DNA of 64,000 nucleotides from Histomonas meleagridis (GCA_020186115.1 WSYJ01000184.1:310001-374000), one strand, 5' to 3'; positions 21,066-35,790 are shown, numbered from the stretch's first letter. Numbers and translations: made by a program. The notes: generated from the letters alone by a model not told the origin.

Positions 21066-22161
21066 TTAATGAATTACTTCAGCACCATTTTCTTCATATT
21101 CATTACGTGTGATGAAATTTTCTTCATTTGCAGCTATTTGTGCACCTCCTAACCAAGCTTCATAACCACGTAAACTATTAGAAACAGAATAAATATTTAC
21201 ATTTGTACCTTCAGGAGCAAGATTTATAATTTCATTTTTTAATCGATCACTTAAACCAGGTAATTTTGTAGATGAACCAGATAAAAATATATTATTAAAT
21301 AATATATTTTGAACATTAGAATCACAACTTGTAATTGAATCATAAACGACTTGTTGTAAGCTTTGATGAGTAGAACCATTAATTAGTGGATTAAATAAAC
21401 ATTCAGTTGATTGAAATCTTTCAGAATTTAATGTGATTGTTTGATTATTTGGTAAAATATAATTTATTTTACAATCATTTGTCGTTAATGATTTAATTAA
21501 TTCCTGTGTATAATTTATTGTTACGTAACAATAATTTTCTTTAATGTTACGAACAATTTCTTCTTTTTTGAAACTTCCTTCTTCAATTAATGAATTTAAA
21601 CCAATTAAATTATAAAGATAAGTAGTAATATCATGACCACCAAAATTAATAAATTTTTTACCTATTTGAATAATATTATTATTAATGATTGGTATTATTT
21701 GTATAATACCATCACCAAATTCAATGCTTGTTCCTGTTGTAACACCGTTTGCATAAAGTGATAATAACGGTTGATATGCAACACAAATTTTAGAAGCATT
21801 ATATTTTTCAAAAAAAATTTCTAGAATTTTTTTTTTATCTTTTTCTTCTTTTGATATTGAATTTGTGAGAATAACTGAATATTGATTTGATGGAATATTT
21901 AAATTATTATAAATTTCTGTCCAAATTTTTTTCCATATCATCCCAATTGATTATTGTGCCTCTTTCAATTGGATATGATAAATTTAAAGAATTTAAATCT
22001 TCATTGAATAGATTGTTTCCGATATAAATTTCATTGATATTTGAATATGATCTGCCGATAATTGTTCTAATAATTGATGCTGGTATTGTAGACCCAGCAT
22101 AACCTGATTTGCAGGAGAAAGTACCATTATCAATAACAACTGATAAAATTTCTTCAGACAT
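21066..22161 (-). pseudogene. Actin-like gene, array copy 2 (one frame break)
   Basis: Copy 2 is one base longer than copy 1. The break is a T7 tract at 21926-21932 where the frame needs T6, splitting the product after the conserved NWDDMEK codons into an 84-residue N-terminal piece and a 291-residue C-terminal piece. At 21826-21850 several C and A bases are T, changing the acidic stretch NEEEDEEK to KEEKDKKK. The rest reads exactly as copy 1. It may be a true pseudogene or a functional gene with a homopolymer consensus error. Confidence 0.75.
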
Positions 22162-24099
22162 TAATAAAATGAAGTAATATATTTAGATCAAAAATTTTTA
22201 TTCAATCTCAATTAAATACCCTTTCAAATTTCAAAATTTTCCAACAAAATAAACCGTATAGAGTTAACAATTTTTTAATTTAAAATTTGCCATAAGTGAA
22301 TTTCATGGCAAAAGCTGAAACTAGTTAACATTTCCTTAACTTTTTTTTTTAAAGTGGATAAATTTTTAGTAATTAAAGAATTTATTAATCAAAATAATGT
22401 AAAAAAACTAAGTATTATATACAAACACCAAAATTTATCCAAAATATAAGCATTCTATATTGATATAAATGTCATATCAAGGTTTTGTTAAAATTGTTCT
22501 TACCAATTTTCTGGAAAGCAATTTTTCAGTAAATCAGCTGATTCGCAAGTTGATTTTCAAATTTTCAATTTTTATTTGGATGAATTATAGTTATTAATAA
22601 ATGAAATATATATAATAAATATAAGTTTATAAAATTGTGTTTAATTTGGAAAAAATCATGTTTGAATAATTTTCAATAACAAAATATAACTTTTTATTAA
22701 TGAATTAAACTGATGATATAAAAAAATAATTACATATTATAAAAAATTTTTAAAAAGAGTTATATTTTATTTTTTAAATCAAAATATATACAACCTAATA
22801 TAAAATCAAGAGAAAAAAGATTTTTTTTGGTGTTTAAGCTTTTTGATCGTTTTGAATTCAATTTTTCAAATGATTAGACCATTTATAAATTCAAATAAAT
22901 TTTTTTCTTTAATGATATTTTTGTAAGATTATATTTAAGTTTTTACAAGATTTCATGAATTAAATCTCTTTTACTCCATTATTAGAAATATAGTGTTTTC
23001 CAGAAAGCTAACAAAATATCACAAACTGTTACTGAAGAACAGCTCTTTGATGTTTGTTATAATAAATTTTTAATTTGAAAAGGAAAAAATATTAATTTAT
23101 CAAATAAATCTCGATGGTAAATATTTTTATACGAAAAGATTGCAAAATATAGCATTATATGGTTAAAAATGGATTATCATTGAAAAAAATATTACAGGAT
23201 TTGAAGTTTTAGGAACTCTTTTTATGATTACAATTTCATCAAAATTAATTTTGATTTAACAATTTTTTAAACATAAACAAATTTAAAAGTATTATTATAC
23301 ATTTTATTGACTGTATTAGAACACAAAGAAACAAAGATTATATTTTTAAATTATAATTCATATTTGTTACAAATATATAAAATTTTATGCTTTTTTTTTT
23401 TTTTTTATGCAATTTTTCTCACTAAACGTTAAAATAATAAATAATAAATTTTTGAGTAATCAATAATAAATAAAACAAATGAATTAAATAAATAGAAGAA
23501 TCAAAATTTAAATTTTTGAAATTTGCTGCCACTTTTTTGATAAACCATACAAAAATTTTGAATTTTATAAATAGGTTTATATGCTTTACAAAAAAATGTT
23601 TCCATAGATGTCAACTATAATTACAAGATAATCCTACAAATTCAAGAGAATTAATTCTGATTTAAAAACACCAGAAAGTATTTGATTAGCCAATTTTTTT
23701 TTATTTAATGGCTATTTCAGTTATTGTTACAACATTTTTTTTTCTGAAATAACTAATGATAATCAAAAACAGTCCAATTATCTTATTTACAAGGAAATAA
23801 GTGATAACAAAGGACATAATTTAAGTTTTTATACTCTATTATTTGAAATTTTTAATTTTTAATTTTTTCATATTTTACATATATTCTAGAAAATGAATCA
23901 ATACATGATTTCCTTTTATTGTTATTATATTTTTTTCCTATTTAAATCAATTATTATGTAAATTTCTAAGAAATTAAATTATAATTAAATTTATTCTTTG
24001 TAATTAAATATTAATAACATCTCATATATAATTATTTTTCATAAAAAAAACAAAAAAAAAAAAAAAAAAAAAAATTAGTTAAATCAATTGTTTATTGAT
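22162..24099. repeat. Array spacer 2 (1.94 kb, full length)
   Basis: Reference-like spacer carrying the segments missing from spacers 1 and 4. A T16 run at 23391-23406 replaces ATTACAAAAA-containing sequence of equal length. Near the gene end (24041-24074) an almost pure A tract replaces the usual ACAAATATAAAAAG. Confidence 0.8.
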
Positions 24100-25196
24100 T
24101 TAATGAATTACTTCAGCACCATTTTCTTCATATTCATTACGTGTGATGAAATTTTCTTCATTTGCAGCTATTTGTGCACCTCCTAACCAAGCTTCATAAC
24201 CACGTAAACTATTAGAAACAGAATAAATATTTACATTTGTACCTTCAGGAGCAAGATTTATAATTTCATTTTTTAATCGATCACTTAAACCAGGTAATTT
24301 TGTAGATGAACCAGATAAAAAATATATTATTAAATAATATATTTTGAACATTAGAATCACAACTTGTAATTGAATCATAAACGACTTGTTGTAAGCTTTG
24401 ATGAGTAGAACCATTAATTAGTGGATTAAATAAACATTCAGTTGATTGAAATCTTTCAGAATTTAATGTGATTGTTTGATTATTTGGTAAAATATAATTT
24501 ATTTTACAATCATTTGTCGTTAATGATTTAATTAATTCCTGTGTATAATTTATTGTTACGTAACAATAATTTTCTTTAATGTTACGAACAATTTCTTCTT
24601 TTTTGGAAACTTCCTTCTTCAATTAATGAATTTAAACCAATTAAATTATAAAGATAAGTAGTAATATCATGACCACCAAAATTAATAAATTTTTTACCTA
24701 TTTGAATAATATTATTATTAATGATTGGTATTATTTGTATAATACCATCACCAAATTCAATGCTTGTTCCTGTTGTAACACCGTTTGCATAAAGTGATAA
24801 TAACGGTTGATATGCAACACAAATTTTAGAAGCATTATATTTTTTTTTTTTTTTTTCTAGAATTTTTTCTTCATCTTCTTCTTCATTTGATATTGAATTT
24901 GTGAGAATAACTGAATATTGATTTGATGGAATATTTAAATTATTATAAATTTCTGTCCAAATTTTTTCCATATCATCCCAATTGATTATTGTGCCTCTTT
25001 CAATTGGATATGATAAATTTAAAGAATTTAAATCTTCATTGAATAGATTGTTTCCGATATAAATTTCATTGATATTTGAATATGATCTGCCGATAATTGT
25101 TCTAATAATTGATGCTGGTATTGTAGACCCAGCATAACCTGATTTGCAGGAGAAAGTACCATTATCAATAACAACTGATAAAATTTCTTCAGACAT
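24100..25196 (-). pseudogene. Actin-like gene, array copy 3 (two frame breaks)
   Basis: An extra A at 24316-24321 and an extra G at 24605-24606 shift the frame near the C-terminal SGSSTKLPG region and near GSFKKEE. A T16 run at 24841-24856 replaces a 16-base segment, turning LEIFFEKY into LEKKKKKY. The WDDMEK codons are intact here (T6 tract), which shows the ancestral reading at that site. Confidence 0.75.
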
Positions 25197-27134
25197 TAAT
25201 AAAATGAAGTAATATATTTAGATCAAAATTTTTATTCAATCTCAATTAAATACCCTTTCAAATTTCAAAATTTTCCAACAAAATAAACCGTATAGAGTTA
25301 ACAATTTTTTAATTTAAAATTTGCCATAAGTGAATTTCATGGCAAAAGCTGAAACTAGTTAACATTTCCTTAACTTTTTTTTTTAAAGTGGATAAATTTT
25401 AGTAATTAAAGAATTTATTAATCAAAATAATGTAAAAAAACTAAGTATTATATACAAACACCAAAATTTATCCAAAATATAAGCATTCTATATTGATATA
25501 AATGTCATATCAAGGTTTTGTTAAAATTGTTCTTACCAATTTTCTGGAAAGCAATTTTTCAGTAAATCAGCTGATTCTGCAAGTTGATTTTCAAATTTTC
25601 AATTTTTATTTGGATGAATTATAGTTATTAATAAATGAAATATATATAATAAATATAAGTTTATAAAATTGTGTTTAATTTGGAAAAAATCATGTTTGAA
25701 TAATTTTCAATAACAAAATATAACTTTTATTAATGAATTAAACTGATGATATAAAAATAATTACATATTATAAAAAATTTTTAAAAAGAGTTATATTTTA
25801 TTTTTTAAATCAAAATATATACAACCTAATATAAAATCAAGAGAAAAAGATTTTTTTTGGTGTTTAAGCTTTTTGATCGTTTTGAATTCAATTTTTCAAA
25901 TGATTAGACCATTTATAAATTCAAATAAATTTTTTTTTTTTTTTTTATTTTGGTAAGATTATATTTAAGTTTTTACAAGATTTCATGAATTAAATCTCTT
26001 TTACTCCATTATTAGAAATATAGTGTTTTCCAGAAAGCTAACAAAATATCACAAACTGTTACTGAAGAACAGCTCTTTGATGTTTGTTATAATAAATTTT
26101 TAATTTGAAAAGGAAAAAATATTAATTTATCAAATAAATCTCGATGGTAAATATTTTTATACGAAAAGATTGCAAAATATAGCATTATATGGTTAAAAAT
26201 GGATTATCATTGAAAAAATATTACAGGATTTGAAGTTTTAGGAACTCTTTTTATGATTACAATTTCATCAAAATTAATTTTGATTTAACAATTTTTTAAA
26301 CATAAACAAATTTAAAAGTATTATTATACATTTTATTGACTGTATTAGAACACAAAGAAACAAAGATTATATTTTTAAATTATAATTCATATTTGTTACA
26401 AATATATAAAATTTTATGCTTTTTTATTACAAAAAAATAAATTTATTTTACTAAACGTTAAAATAATAAATAATAAATTTTTTGAGTAATCAATAATAAA
26501 TAAAACAAATGAATTAAATAAATAGAAGAATCAAAATTTAAATTTTTTGAAATTTGCTGCCACTTTTTTTGATAAACCATACAAAAAATTTTTGAATTTT
26601 ATAAATAGGTTTATATGCTTTACAAAAAAATGTTTCCATAGATGTCAACTATAATTACAAGATAATCCTACAAATTCAAGAGAATTAATTCTGATTTAAA
26701 AACACCAGAAAGTATTTGATTAGCCAATTTTTTTATTTAATGGCTATTTCAGTTATTGTTACAACATTTTTTTTTCTGAAAGTAACTAATGATAATCAAA
26801 AAACAGTCCAATTATCTTATTTACAAGGAAATAAGTGATAACAAAGGACATAATTTAAGTTTTTATACTCTATTATTTGAAATTTTTAATTTTTAATTTT
26901 TTCATATTTTACATATATTCTAGAAAATGAATCAATACATGATTTCCCTTTTATTGTTATTATATTTTTTCCTATTTAAATCAATTATTATGTGAATTTC
27001 TAAGAAATTAAATTATAATTAAATTTATTCTTTGTAATTAAATATTAATAACATCTCATATATAATTATTTTTCATAACAAAAACAAATATAAAAAGAAA
27101 AAAAAAAAATTAGTTAAATCAATTGTTTATTGAT
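25197..27134. repeat. Array spacer 3 (1.94 kb)
   Basis: Full-length spacer. A T17 run at 25930-25946 replaces CTTTAATGAT-containing sequence of equal length. Near 26431-26450, AAAAAAATAAATTTATTTTA stands where others read AAAAAATGCAATTTTTCTCA. Confidence 0.8.
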
Positions 27135-28228
27135 TTAATGAATTACTTCAGCACCATTTTCTTCATATTCATTACGTGTGATGAAATTTTCTTCATTTGC
27201 AGCTATTTGTGCACCTCCTAACCAAGCTTCATAACCACGTAAACTATTAGAAACAGAATAAATATTTACATTTGTACCTTCAGGAGCAAGATTTATAATT
27301 TCATTTTTTAATCGATCACTTAAACCAGGTAATTTTGTAGATGAACCAGATAAAAATATATTATTAAATAATATATTTTGAACATTAGAATCACAACTTG
27401 TAATTGAATCATAAACGACTTGTTGTAAGCTTTGATGAGTAGAACCATTAATTAGTGGATTAAATAAACATTCAGTTGATTGAAATCTTTCAGAATTTAA
27501 TGTGATTGTTTGATTATTTGGTAAAATATAATTTATTTTACAATCATTTGTCGTTAATGATTTAATTAATTCCTGTGTATAATTTATTGTTACGTAACAA
27601 TAATTTTCTTTAATGTTACGAACAATTTCTTCTTTTTTGAAACTTCCTTCTTCAATTAATGAATTTAAACCAATTAAATTATAAAGATAAGTAGTAATAT
27701 CATGACCACCAAAATTAATAAATTTTTACCTATTTGAATAATATTATTATTAATGATTGGTATTATTTGTATAATACCATCACCAAATTCAATGCTTGTT
27801 CCTGTTGTAACACCGTTTGCATAAAGTGATAATAACGGTTGATATGCAACACAAATTTTAGAAGCATTATATTTTTTTTTTTTTTTTTCTAGAATTTTTT
27901 CTTCATCTTCTTCTTCATTTGATATTGAATTTGTGAGAATAACTGACTATTGATTTGATGGAATATTTAAATTATTATAAATTTCTGTCCAAATTTTTTC
28001 CATATCATCCCAATTGATTATTGTGCCTCTTTCAATTGGATATGATAAATTTAAAGAATTTAAATCTTCATTGAATAGATTGTTTCCGATATAAATTTCA
28101 TTGATATTTGAATATGATCTGCCGATAATTGTTCTAATAATTGATGCTGGTATTGTAGACCCAGCATAACCTGATTTGCAGGAGAAAGTACCATTATCAA
28201 TAACAACTGATAAAATTTCTTCAGACAT
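27135..28228 (-). pseudogene. Actin-like gene, array copy 4 (nonsense codon plus frame break)
   Basis: Codon 94 is TAG instead of TAT (27947-27949), ending the N-terminal frame after IPSNQ. This is a point substitution, not a homopolymer change, so it is the best evidence for a real pseudogene in the array. A T5 tract at 27723-27727 (others T6) is a second break, and a T17 run at 27872-27888 replaces the codons for IFFE. Confidence 0.8.
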
Positions 28229-29714
28229 TAATAAAATGAAGTAATATATTTAGATCAAAATTTTTTATTCAATCTCAATTAAATACCCTTTCAAATTTCA
28301 AAATTTTCCAACAAAATAAACCGTATAGAGTTAACAATTTTTTTAATTTAAAATTTGCCATAAGTGAATTTCATGGCAAAGCTGAAACTAGTTAACAATT
28401 CCTTTACTTTTTTTTTTTAAAGTGGATAAATTTTAGTAATTAAAGAATTTATTAATCAAAATAATGTAAAAAAAACTAAGTATTATATACAAACACCAAA
28501 ATTTATCCAAAATATAAGCATTCTATATTGATATAAATGTCATATCAAGGTTTTGTTAAAATTGTTCTTACCAATTTTCTGGAAAGCAATTTTTCAGTAA
28601 ATCAGCTGATTCGCAAGTTGATTTTCAAATTTTCAATTTTTATTTGGATGAATTATAGTTATTAATAAATGAAATATATATAATAAATATAAGTTTATAA
28701 AATTGTGTTTAATTTGGAAAAAATCATGTTTGAATAATTTTCAATAACAAAATATAACTTTTTATTAATGAATTAAACTGATGATATAAAAAATAATTAC
28801 ATATTATAAAAATTTTAAAAGAGTTATATTTTATTTTTTAAATCAAAATATATACAACCTAATATAAAATCAAGAGAAAAAGATTTTTTTTGGTGTTTAA
28901 GCTTTTTGATCGTTTTGAATTCAATTTTTCAAATGATTAGACCATTTATAAATTCAAATAAAATATTTTCTTTATTTTTTTTTTGGTAAGATTATATTTA
29001 AGTTTTTACAAGATTTCATGAATTAAATCTCTTTTACTCCATTATTAGAAATATAGTGTTTTCCAGAAAGCTAACAAAATATCACAAACTGTTACTGAAG
29101 AACAGCTCTTTGATGTTTGTTATAATAAATTTTTAATTTTTTTTTGAAAAAATATTAATTTATCAAATAAATCTCGATGGTAAATATTTTTATACGAAAA
29201 GATTGCAAAATATAGCATTATATGGTTAAAAATGGATTATCATTGAAAAAATATTACAGGATTTGAAGTTTTAGGAACTCTTTTTATGATTACAATTTCA
29301 TCAAAATTAATTTTGATTTAACAATTTTTTAAACATAAACAAATTTAAAAGTATTATTATACATTTTATTGACTGTATTAGAACACAAAGAAACAAAGAT
29401 TATATATTTTAAATTATAATTCATATTTGTTACAAATATATAAAATTTTATGCTTTTTTATTACAAAAATGCAATTTTTCTCACTAAACGTTAAAATAAT
29501 AAATAATAAAAAAAAAAATAATCAATAATAAATAAAACAAATATTTTTTCCTATTTAAATCAATTATTATGTGAATTTCTAAGAAATTAAATTATAATTA
29601 AATTTATTCTTTGTAATTAAATATTAATAACATCTCATATATAATTATTTTTTCATAACAAAAACAAATATAAAAAGAAAAAAAAAAAATTAGTTAAATC
29701 AATTGTTTATTGAT
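28229..29714. repeat. Array spacer 4 (1.49 kb, 452-base deletion)
   Basis: This spacer lacks about 452 bases: at 29538-29545 AATAAAACAAAT joins directly to ATTTTTTCCTATTT, sequences that are about 450 bases apart in full spacers, with only an AT overlap. Other changes are equal-length T or A overwrites at 28975-28984, 29136-29145 and 29508-29518. Confidence 0.8.
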
Positions 29715-30812
29715 TTAATGAATTACTTCAGCACCATTTTCTTCATATTCATTACGTGTGATGAAATTTTCTTCATTTGCAGCTATTTGTGCACCTCCTA
29801 ACCAAGCTTCATAACCACGTAAACTATTAGAAACAGAATAAATATTTACATTTGTACCTTCAGGAGCAAGATTTATAATTTCATTTTTTAATCGATCACT
29901 TAAACCAGGTAATTTTGTAGATGAACCAGATAAAAATATATTATTAAATAATATATTTTGAACATTAGAATCACAACTTGTAATTGAATCATAAACGACT
30001 TGTTGTAAGCTTTGATGAGTAGAACCATTAATTAGTGGATTAAATAAACATTCAGTTGATTGAAATCTTTCAGAATTTAATGTGATTGTTTGATTATTTG
30101 GTAAAATATAATTTATTTTACAATCATTTGTCGTTAATGATTTAATTAATTCCTGTGTATAATTTATTGTTACGTAACAATAATTTTCTTTAATGTTACG
30201 AACAATTTCTTCTTTTTTGAAACTTCCTTCTTCAATTAATGAATTTAAACCAATTAAATTATAAAGATAAGTAGTAATATCATGACCACCAAAATTAATA
30301 AATTTTTTACCTATTTGAATAATATTATTATTAATGATTGGTATTATTTGTATAATACCATCACCAAATTCAATGCTTGTTCCTGTTGTAACACCGTTTG
30401 CATAAAGTGATAATAACGGTTGATATGCAACACAAATTTTAGAAGCATTATATTTTTTCAAAAAAAATTTCTAGAATTTTTTTCTTCATCTTCTTCTTCA
30501 TTTGATATTGAATTTGTGAGAATAACTGAATATTGATTTGATGGAATATTTTTATTATTATAAATTTCTGTCCAAATTTTTTTCCATATCATCCCAATTG
30601 ATTATTGTGCCTCTTTCAATTGGATATGATAAATTTAAAGAATTTAAATCTTCATTGAATAGATTGTTTCCGATATAAATTTCATTGATATTTGAATATG
30701 ATCTGCCGATAATTGTTCTAATAATTGATGCTGGTATTGTAGACCCAGCATAACCTGATTTGCAGGAGAAAGTACCATTATCAATAACAACTGATAAAAT
30801 TTCTTCAGACAT
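29715..30812 (-). pseudogene. Actin-like gene, array copy 5 (three single-T insertions)
   Basis: Three tracts each have one extra T: the WDDMEK site (about 30577-30583), the tract before CAAAAAAAA (about 30453-30458) and the one before CTTCATC (about 30477-30483). The net change is +3, so both ends are in the same frame with a scrambled middle. At 30549, AAA is TTT. The C-terminal 248 residues and N-terminal 84 residues read as copy 1. Confidence 0.75.
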
Positions 30813-32750
30813 TAATAAAATGAAGTAATATATTTAGATCAAAATTTTTATTCAATCTCAATTAAATACCCTTTCAAATTTCAAAAATTTTCCAACAAAA
30901 AAAAAGGTATAGAGTTAACAATTTTTTAATTTAAAATTTGCCATAAGTGAATTTCATGGCAAAAGCTGAAACTAGTTAACATTTCCTTAACTTTTTTTTT
31001 TAAAGTGGATAAATTTTAGTAATTAAAGAATTTATTAATCAAAATAATGTAAAAAAAACTAAGTATTATATACAAACACCAAAATTTATCCAAAATATAA
31101 GCATTCTATATTGATATAAATGTCATATCAAGGTTTTGTTAAAATTGTTCTTACCAATTTTCTGGAAAGCAATTTTTCAGTAAATCAGCTGATTCGCAAG
31201 TTGATTTTCAAATTTTCAATTTTTATTTGGATGAATTATAGTTATTAATAAATGAAATATATATAATAAATATAAGTTTATAAAATTGTGTTTAATTTGG
31301 AAAAAATCATGTTTGAATAATTTTCAATAACAAAATATAACTTTTTATTAATGAATTAAACTGATGATATAAAAAATAATTACATATTATAAAAATTTTA
31401 AAAGAGTTATATTTTATTTTTTAAATCAAAATATATACAACCTAATATAAAATCAAGAGAAAAAAGATTTTTTTTGGTGTTTAAGCTTTTTGATCGTTTT
31501 GAATTCAATTTTTCAAATGATTAGACCATTTATAAATTCAAATAAATTTTTTTCTTTAATGATATTTTTGGTAAGATTATATTTAAGTTTTTTACAAGAT
31601 TTCATGAATTAAATCTCTTTTACTCCATTATTAGAAATATAGTGTTTTCCAGAAAGCTAACAAAATATCACAAACTGTTACTGAAGAACAGCTCTTTGAT
31701 GTTTGTTATAATAAATTTTTTAATTTGAAAAGGAAAAAATATTAATTTATCAAATAAATCTCGATGGTAAATATTTTTTATACGAAAAGATTGCAAAATA
31801 TAGCATTATATGGTTAAAAATGGATTATCATTGAAAAAAATATTACAGGATTTGAAGTTTTAGGAACTCTTTTTATGATTACAATTTCATCAAAATTAAT
31901 TTTGATTTAACAATTTTTTAAACATAAACAAATTTAAAAGTATTATTATACATTTTATTGACTGTATTAGAACACAAAGAAACAAAGATTATATTTTTTA
32001 AATTATAATTCATATTTGTTACAAATATATAAAATTTTATGCTTTTTTATTACAAAAATGCAATTTTTCTCACTAAACGTTAAAATAATAAATAATAAAT
32101 TTTTTGAGTAATCAATAATAAATAAAACAAATGAATTAAATAAATAGAAGAATCAAAATTTAAATTTTTTGAAATTTGCTGCCACTTTTTTTGATAAACC
32201 ATACAAAAATTTTGAATTTTATAAATAGGTTTATATGCTTTACAAAAAAATGTTTCCATAGATGTCAACTATAATTACAAGATAATCCTACAAATTCAAG
32301 AGAATTAATTCTGATTTAAAAACACCAGAAAGTATTTGATTAGCCAATTTTTTTTTTTTTTGGCTATTTCAGTTATTGTTACAACATTTTTTTTTCTGAA
32401 ATAACTAATGATAATCAAAAACAGTCCAATTATCTTATTTACAAGGAAATAAGTGATAACAAAGGACATAATTTAAGTTTTTATACTCTATTATTTGAAA
32501 TTTTTAATTTTTAATTTTTCATATTTTACATATATTCTAGAAAATGAATCAATACATGATTTCCTTTTATTGTTATTATATTTTTTCCTATTTAAATCAA
32601 TTATTATGTGAATTTCTAAGAAATTAAATTATAATTAAATTTATTCTTTGTAATTAAATATTAATAACATCTCATATATAATTATTTTTCATAACAAAAA
32701 CAAATATAAAAAAAAAAAAAAAAAATTAGTTAAATCAATTGTTTATTGAT
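30813..32750. repeat. Array spacer 5 (1.94 kb)
   Basis: Full length. AAAAAAAAAGG at about 30899-30907 stands where others read AAATAAACC, and a T14 run at 32348-32361 replaces TTTTTTTATTTAAT. Confidence 0.8.
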
Positions 32751-33846
32751 TTAATGAATTACTTCAGCACCATTTTCTTCATATTCATTACGTGTGATGA
32801 AATTTTCTTCATTTGCAGCTATTTGTGCACCTCCTAACCAAGCTTCATAACCACGTAAACTATTAGAAACAGAATAAATATTTACATTTGTACCTTCAGG
32901 AGCAAGATTTATAATTTCATTTTTTAATCGATCACTTAAACCAGGTAATTTTGTAGATGAACCAGATAAAAATATATTATTAAATAATATATTTTGAACA
33001 TTAGAATCACAACTTGTAATTGAATCATAAACGACTTGTTGTAAGCTTTGATGAGTAGAACCATTAATTAGTGGATTAAATAAACATTCAGTTGATTGAA
33101 ATCTTTCAGAATTTAATGTGATTGTTTGATTATTTGGTAAAATATAATTTATTTTACAATCATTTGTCGTTAATGATTTAATTAATTCCTGTGTATAATT
33201 TATTGTTACGTAACAATAATTTTCTTTAATGTTACGAACAATTTCTTCTTTTTTGAAACTTCCTTCTTCAATTAATGAATTTAAACCAATTAAATTATAA
33301 AGATAAGTAGTAATATCATGACCACCAAAATTAATAAATTTTTTTACCTATTTGAATAATATTATTATTAATGATTGGTATTATTTGTATAATACCATCA
33401 CCAAATTCAATGCTTGTTCCTGTTGTAACACCGTTTGCATAAAGTGATAATAACGGTTGATATGCAACACAAATTTTAGAAGCATTATATTTTTCAAAAA
33501 AAATTTCTAGAATTTTTTCTTCATCTTCTTCTTCATTTGATATTGAATTTGTGAGAATAACTGAATATTGATTTGATGGAATATTTAAATTATTATAAAT
33601 TTCTGTCCAAATTTTTTTTTTTTTTTCCCAATTGATTATTGTGCCTCTTTCAATTGGATATGATAAATTTAAAGAATTTAAATCTTCATTGAATAGATTG
33701 TTTCCGATATAAATTTCATTGATATTTGAATATGATCTGCCGATAATTGTTCTAATAATTGATGCTGGTATTGTAGACCCAGCATAACCTGATTTGCAGG
33801 AGAAAGTACCATTATCAATAACAACTGATAAAATTTCTTCAGACAT
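32751..33846 (-). pseudogene. Actin-like gene, array copy 6 (one frame break)
   Basis: A T7 tract at 33339-33345 (others T6) breaks the frame at the IGKKFINFGG site, leaving a 171-residue N-terminal piece. A T15 run at 33612-33626 replaces 15 bases exactly, changing WDDMEKIW to WEKKKKIW. The start codon, Inr and the rest match copy 1. Confidence 0.75.
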
Positions 33847-35790
33847 TAATAAAATGAAGTAATATATTTAGATCAAAATTTTTATTCAATCTCAATTAAA
33901 TACCCTTTCAAATTTCAAAATTTTCCAACAAAATAAACCGTATAGAGTTAACAATTTTTTTTTTTTTTTTTTGCCATAAGTGAATTTCATGGCAAAAGCT
34001 GAAACTAGTTAACATTTCCTTAACTTTTTTTTTTAAAGTGGATAAATTTTAGTAATTAAAGAATTTATTAATCAAAATAATGTAAAAAAAACTAAGTATT
34101 ATATACAAACACCAAAATTTATCCAAAATATAAGCATTCTATATTGATATAAATGTCATATCAAGGTTTTGTTAAAATTGTTCTTACCAATTTTCTGGAA
34201 AGCAATTTTTTCAGTAAATCAGCTGATTCGCAAGTTGATTTTTCAAATTTTCAATTTTTATTTGGATGAATTATAGTTATTAATAAATGAAATATATATA
34301 ATAAATATAAGTTTATAAAATTGTGTTTAATTTGGAAAAAATCATGTTTGAATAATTTTCAATAACAAAATATAACTTTTTATTAATGAATTAAACTGAT
34401 GATATAAAAAATAATTACATATTATAAAAATTTTAAAAGAGTTATATTTTATTTTTAAATCAAAATATATACAACCTAATATAAAATCAAGAGAAAAAAG
34501 ATTTTTTTTGGTGTTTAAGCTTTTTGATCGTTTTGAATTCAATTTTTCAAATGATTAGACCATTTATAAATTCAAATAAATTTTTTTCTTTAATGATATT
34601 TTGGTAAGATTATATTTAAGTTTTTACTTTTTTTCATGAATTAAATCTCTTTTACTCCATTATTAGAAATATAGTGTTTTCCAGAAAGCTAACAAAAATA
34701 TCACAAACTGTTACTGAAGAACAGCTCTTCTATGTTTGTTATAATAAATTTTTTAATTTGAAAAGGAAAAAATATTAATTTATCAAATAAATCTCGATGG
34801 TAAATATTTTTTATACGAAAAGATTGCAAAATATAGCATTATATGGTTAAAAATGGATTATCATTGAAAAAATATTACAGGATTTGAAGTTTTAGGAACT
34901 CTTTTTATGATTACAATTTCATCAAAATTAATTTTGATTTAACAATTTTTTAAACATAAACAAATTTAAAAGTATTATTATACATTTTATTGACTGTATT
35001 AGAACACAAAGAAACAAAGATTATATTTTTTAAATTATAATTCATATTTGTTACAAATATATAAAATTTTATGCTTTTTTATTACAAAAATGCAATTTTT
35101 CTCACTAAACGTTAAAATAATAAATAATAAATTTTTTGAGTAATCAATAATAAATAAAACAAATGAATTAAATAAATAGAAGAATCAAAATTTAAATTTT
35201 TTGAAATTTGCTGCCACTTTTTTTGATAAACCATACAAAAAATTTTTGAATTTTTATAAATAGGTTTATATGCTTTTACAAAAAAATGTTTCCATAGATG
35301 TCAACTATAATTACAAGATAATCCTACAAATTCAAGAGAATTAATTCTGATTTAAAAACACCAGAAAGTATTTGATTAGCCAATTTTTTTATTTAATGGC
35401 TATTTCAGTTATTGTTACAACATTTTTTTTTCTGAAATAACTAATGATAATCAAAAAACAGTCAAATTATTTTATTTACAAGGAAATAAGTGATAACAAA
35501 GGACATAATTTAAGTTTTTTATACTCTATTATTTGAAATTTTTAATTTTTAATTTTTTCATATTTTACATATATTCTAGAAAATGAATCAATACATGATT
35601 TCCTTTTATTGTTATTATATTTTTTTCCTTTTTAAAACAATTATTATGTGAATTTCTAAGAAATTAAATTATAATTAAATTTATTCTTTGTAATTAAATA
35701 TTAATAACATCTCATATATAATTATTTTTCATAACAAAAACAAATATAAAAAAAAAAAAAAAAAATTAGTTAAATCAATTGTTTATTGAT
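33847..35790. repeat. Array spacer 6 (1.94 kb)
   Basis: Full length. A T18 run at 33955-33972 replaces TTTTTTAATTTAAAATTT exactly; CAAGA is CTTTT near 34627-34633. Several real-looking point changes occur (for example CTATGT for TGATGT near 34730). Confidence 0.8.

Noticed and set aside
32080-32268. 62-codon ORF in the array spacers (also at 38160-38348 and 41196-41384)
   Set aside because: It recurs only because the spacer recurs. It is open in some units and broken in others by homopolymer length, is Lys/Ile/Phe-rich, and has no Inr close to its ATG.
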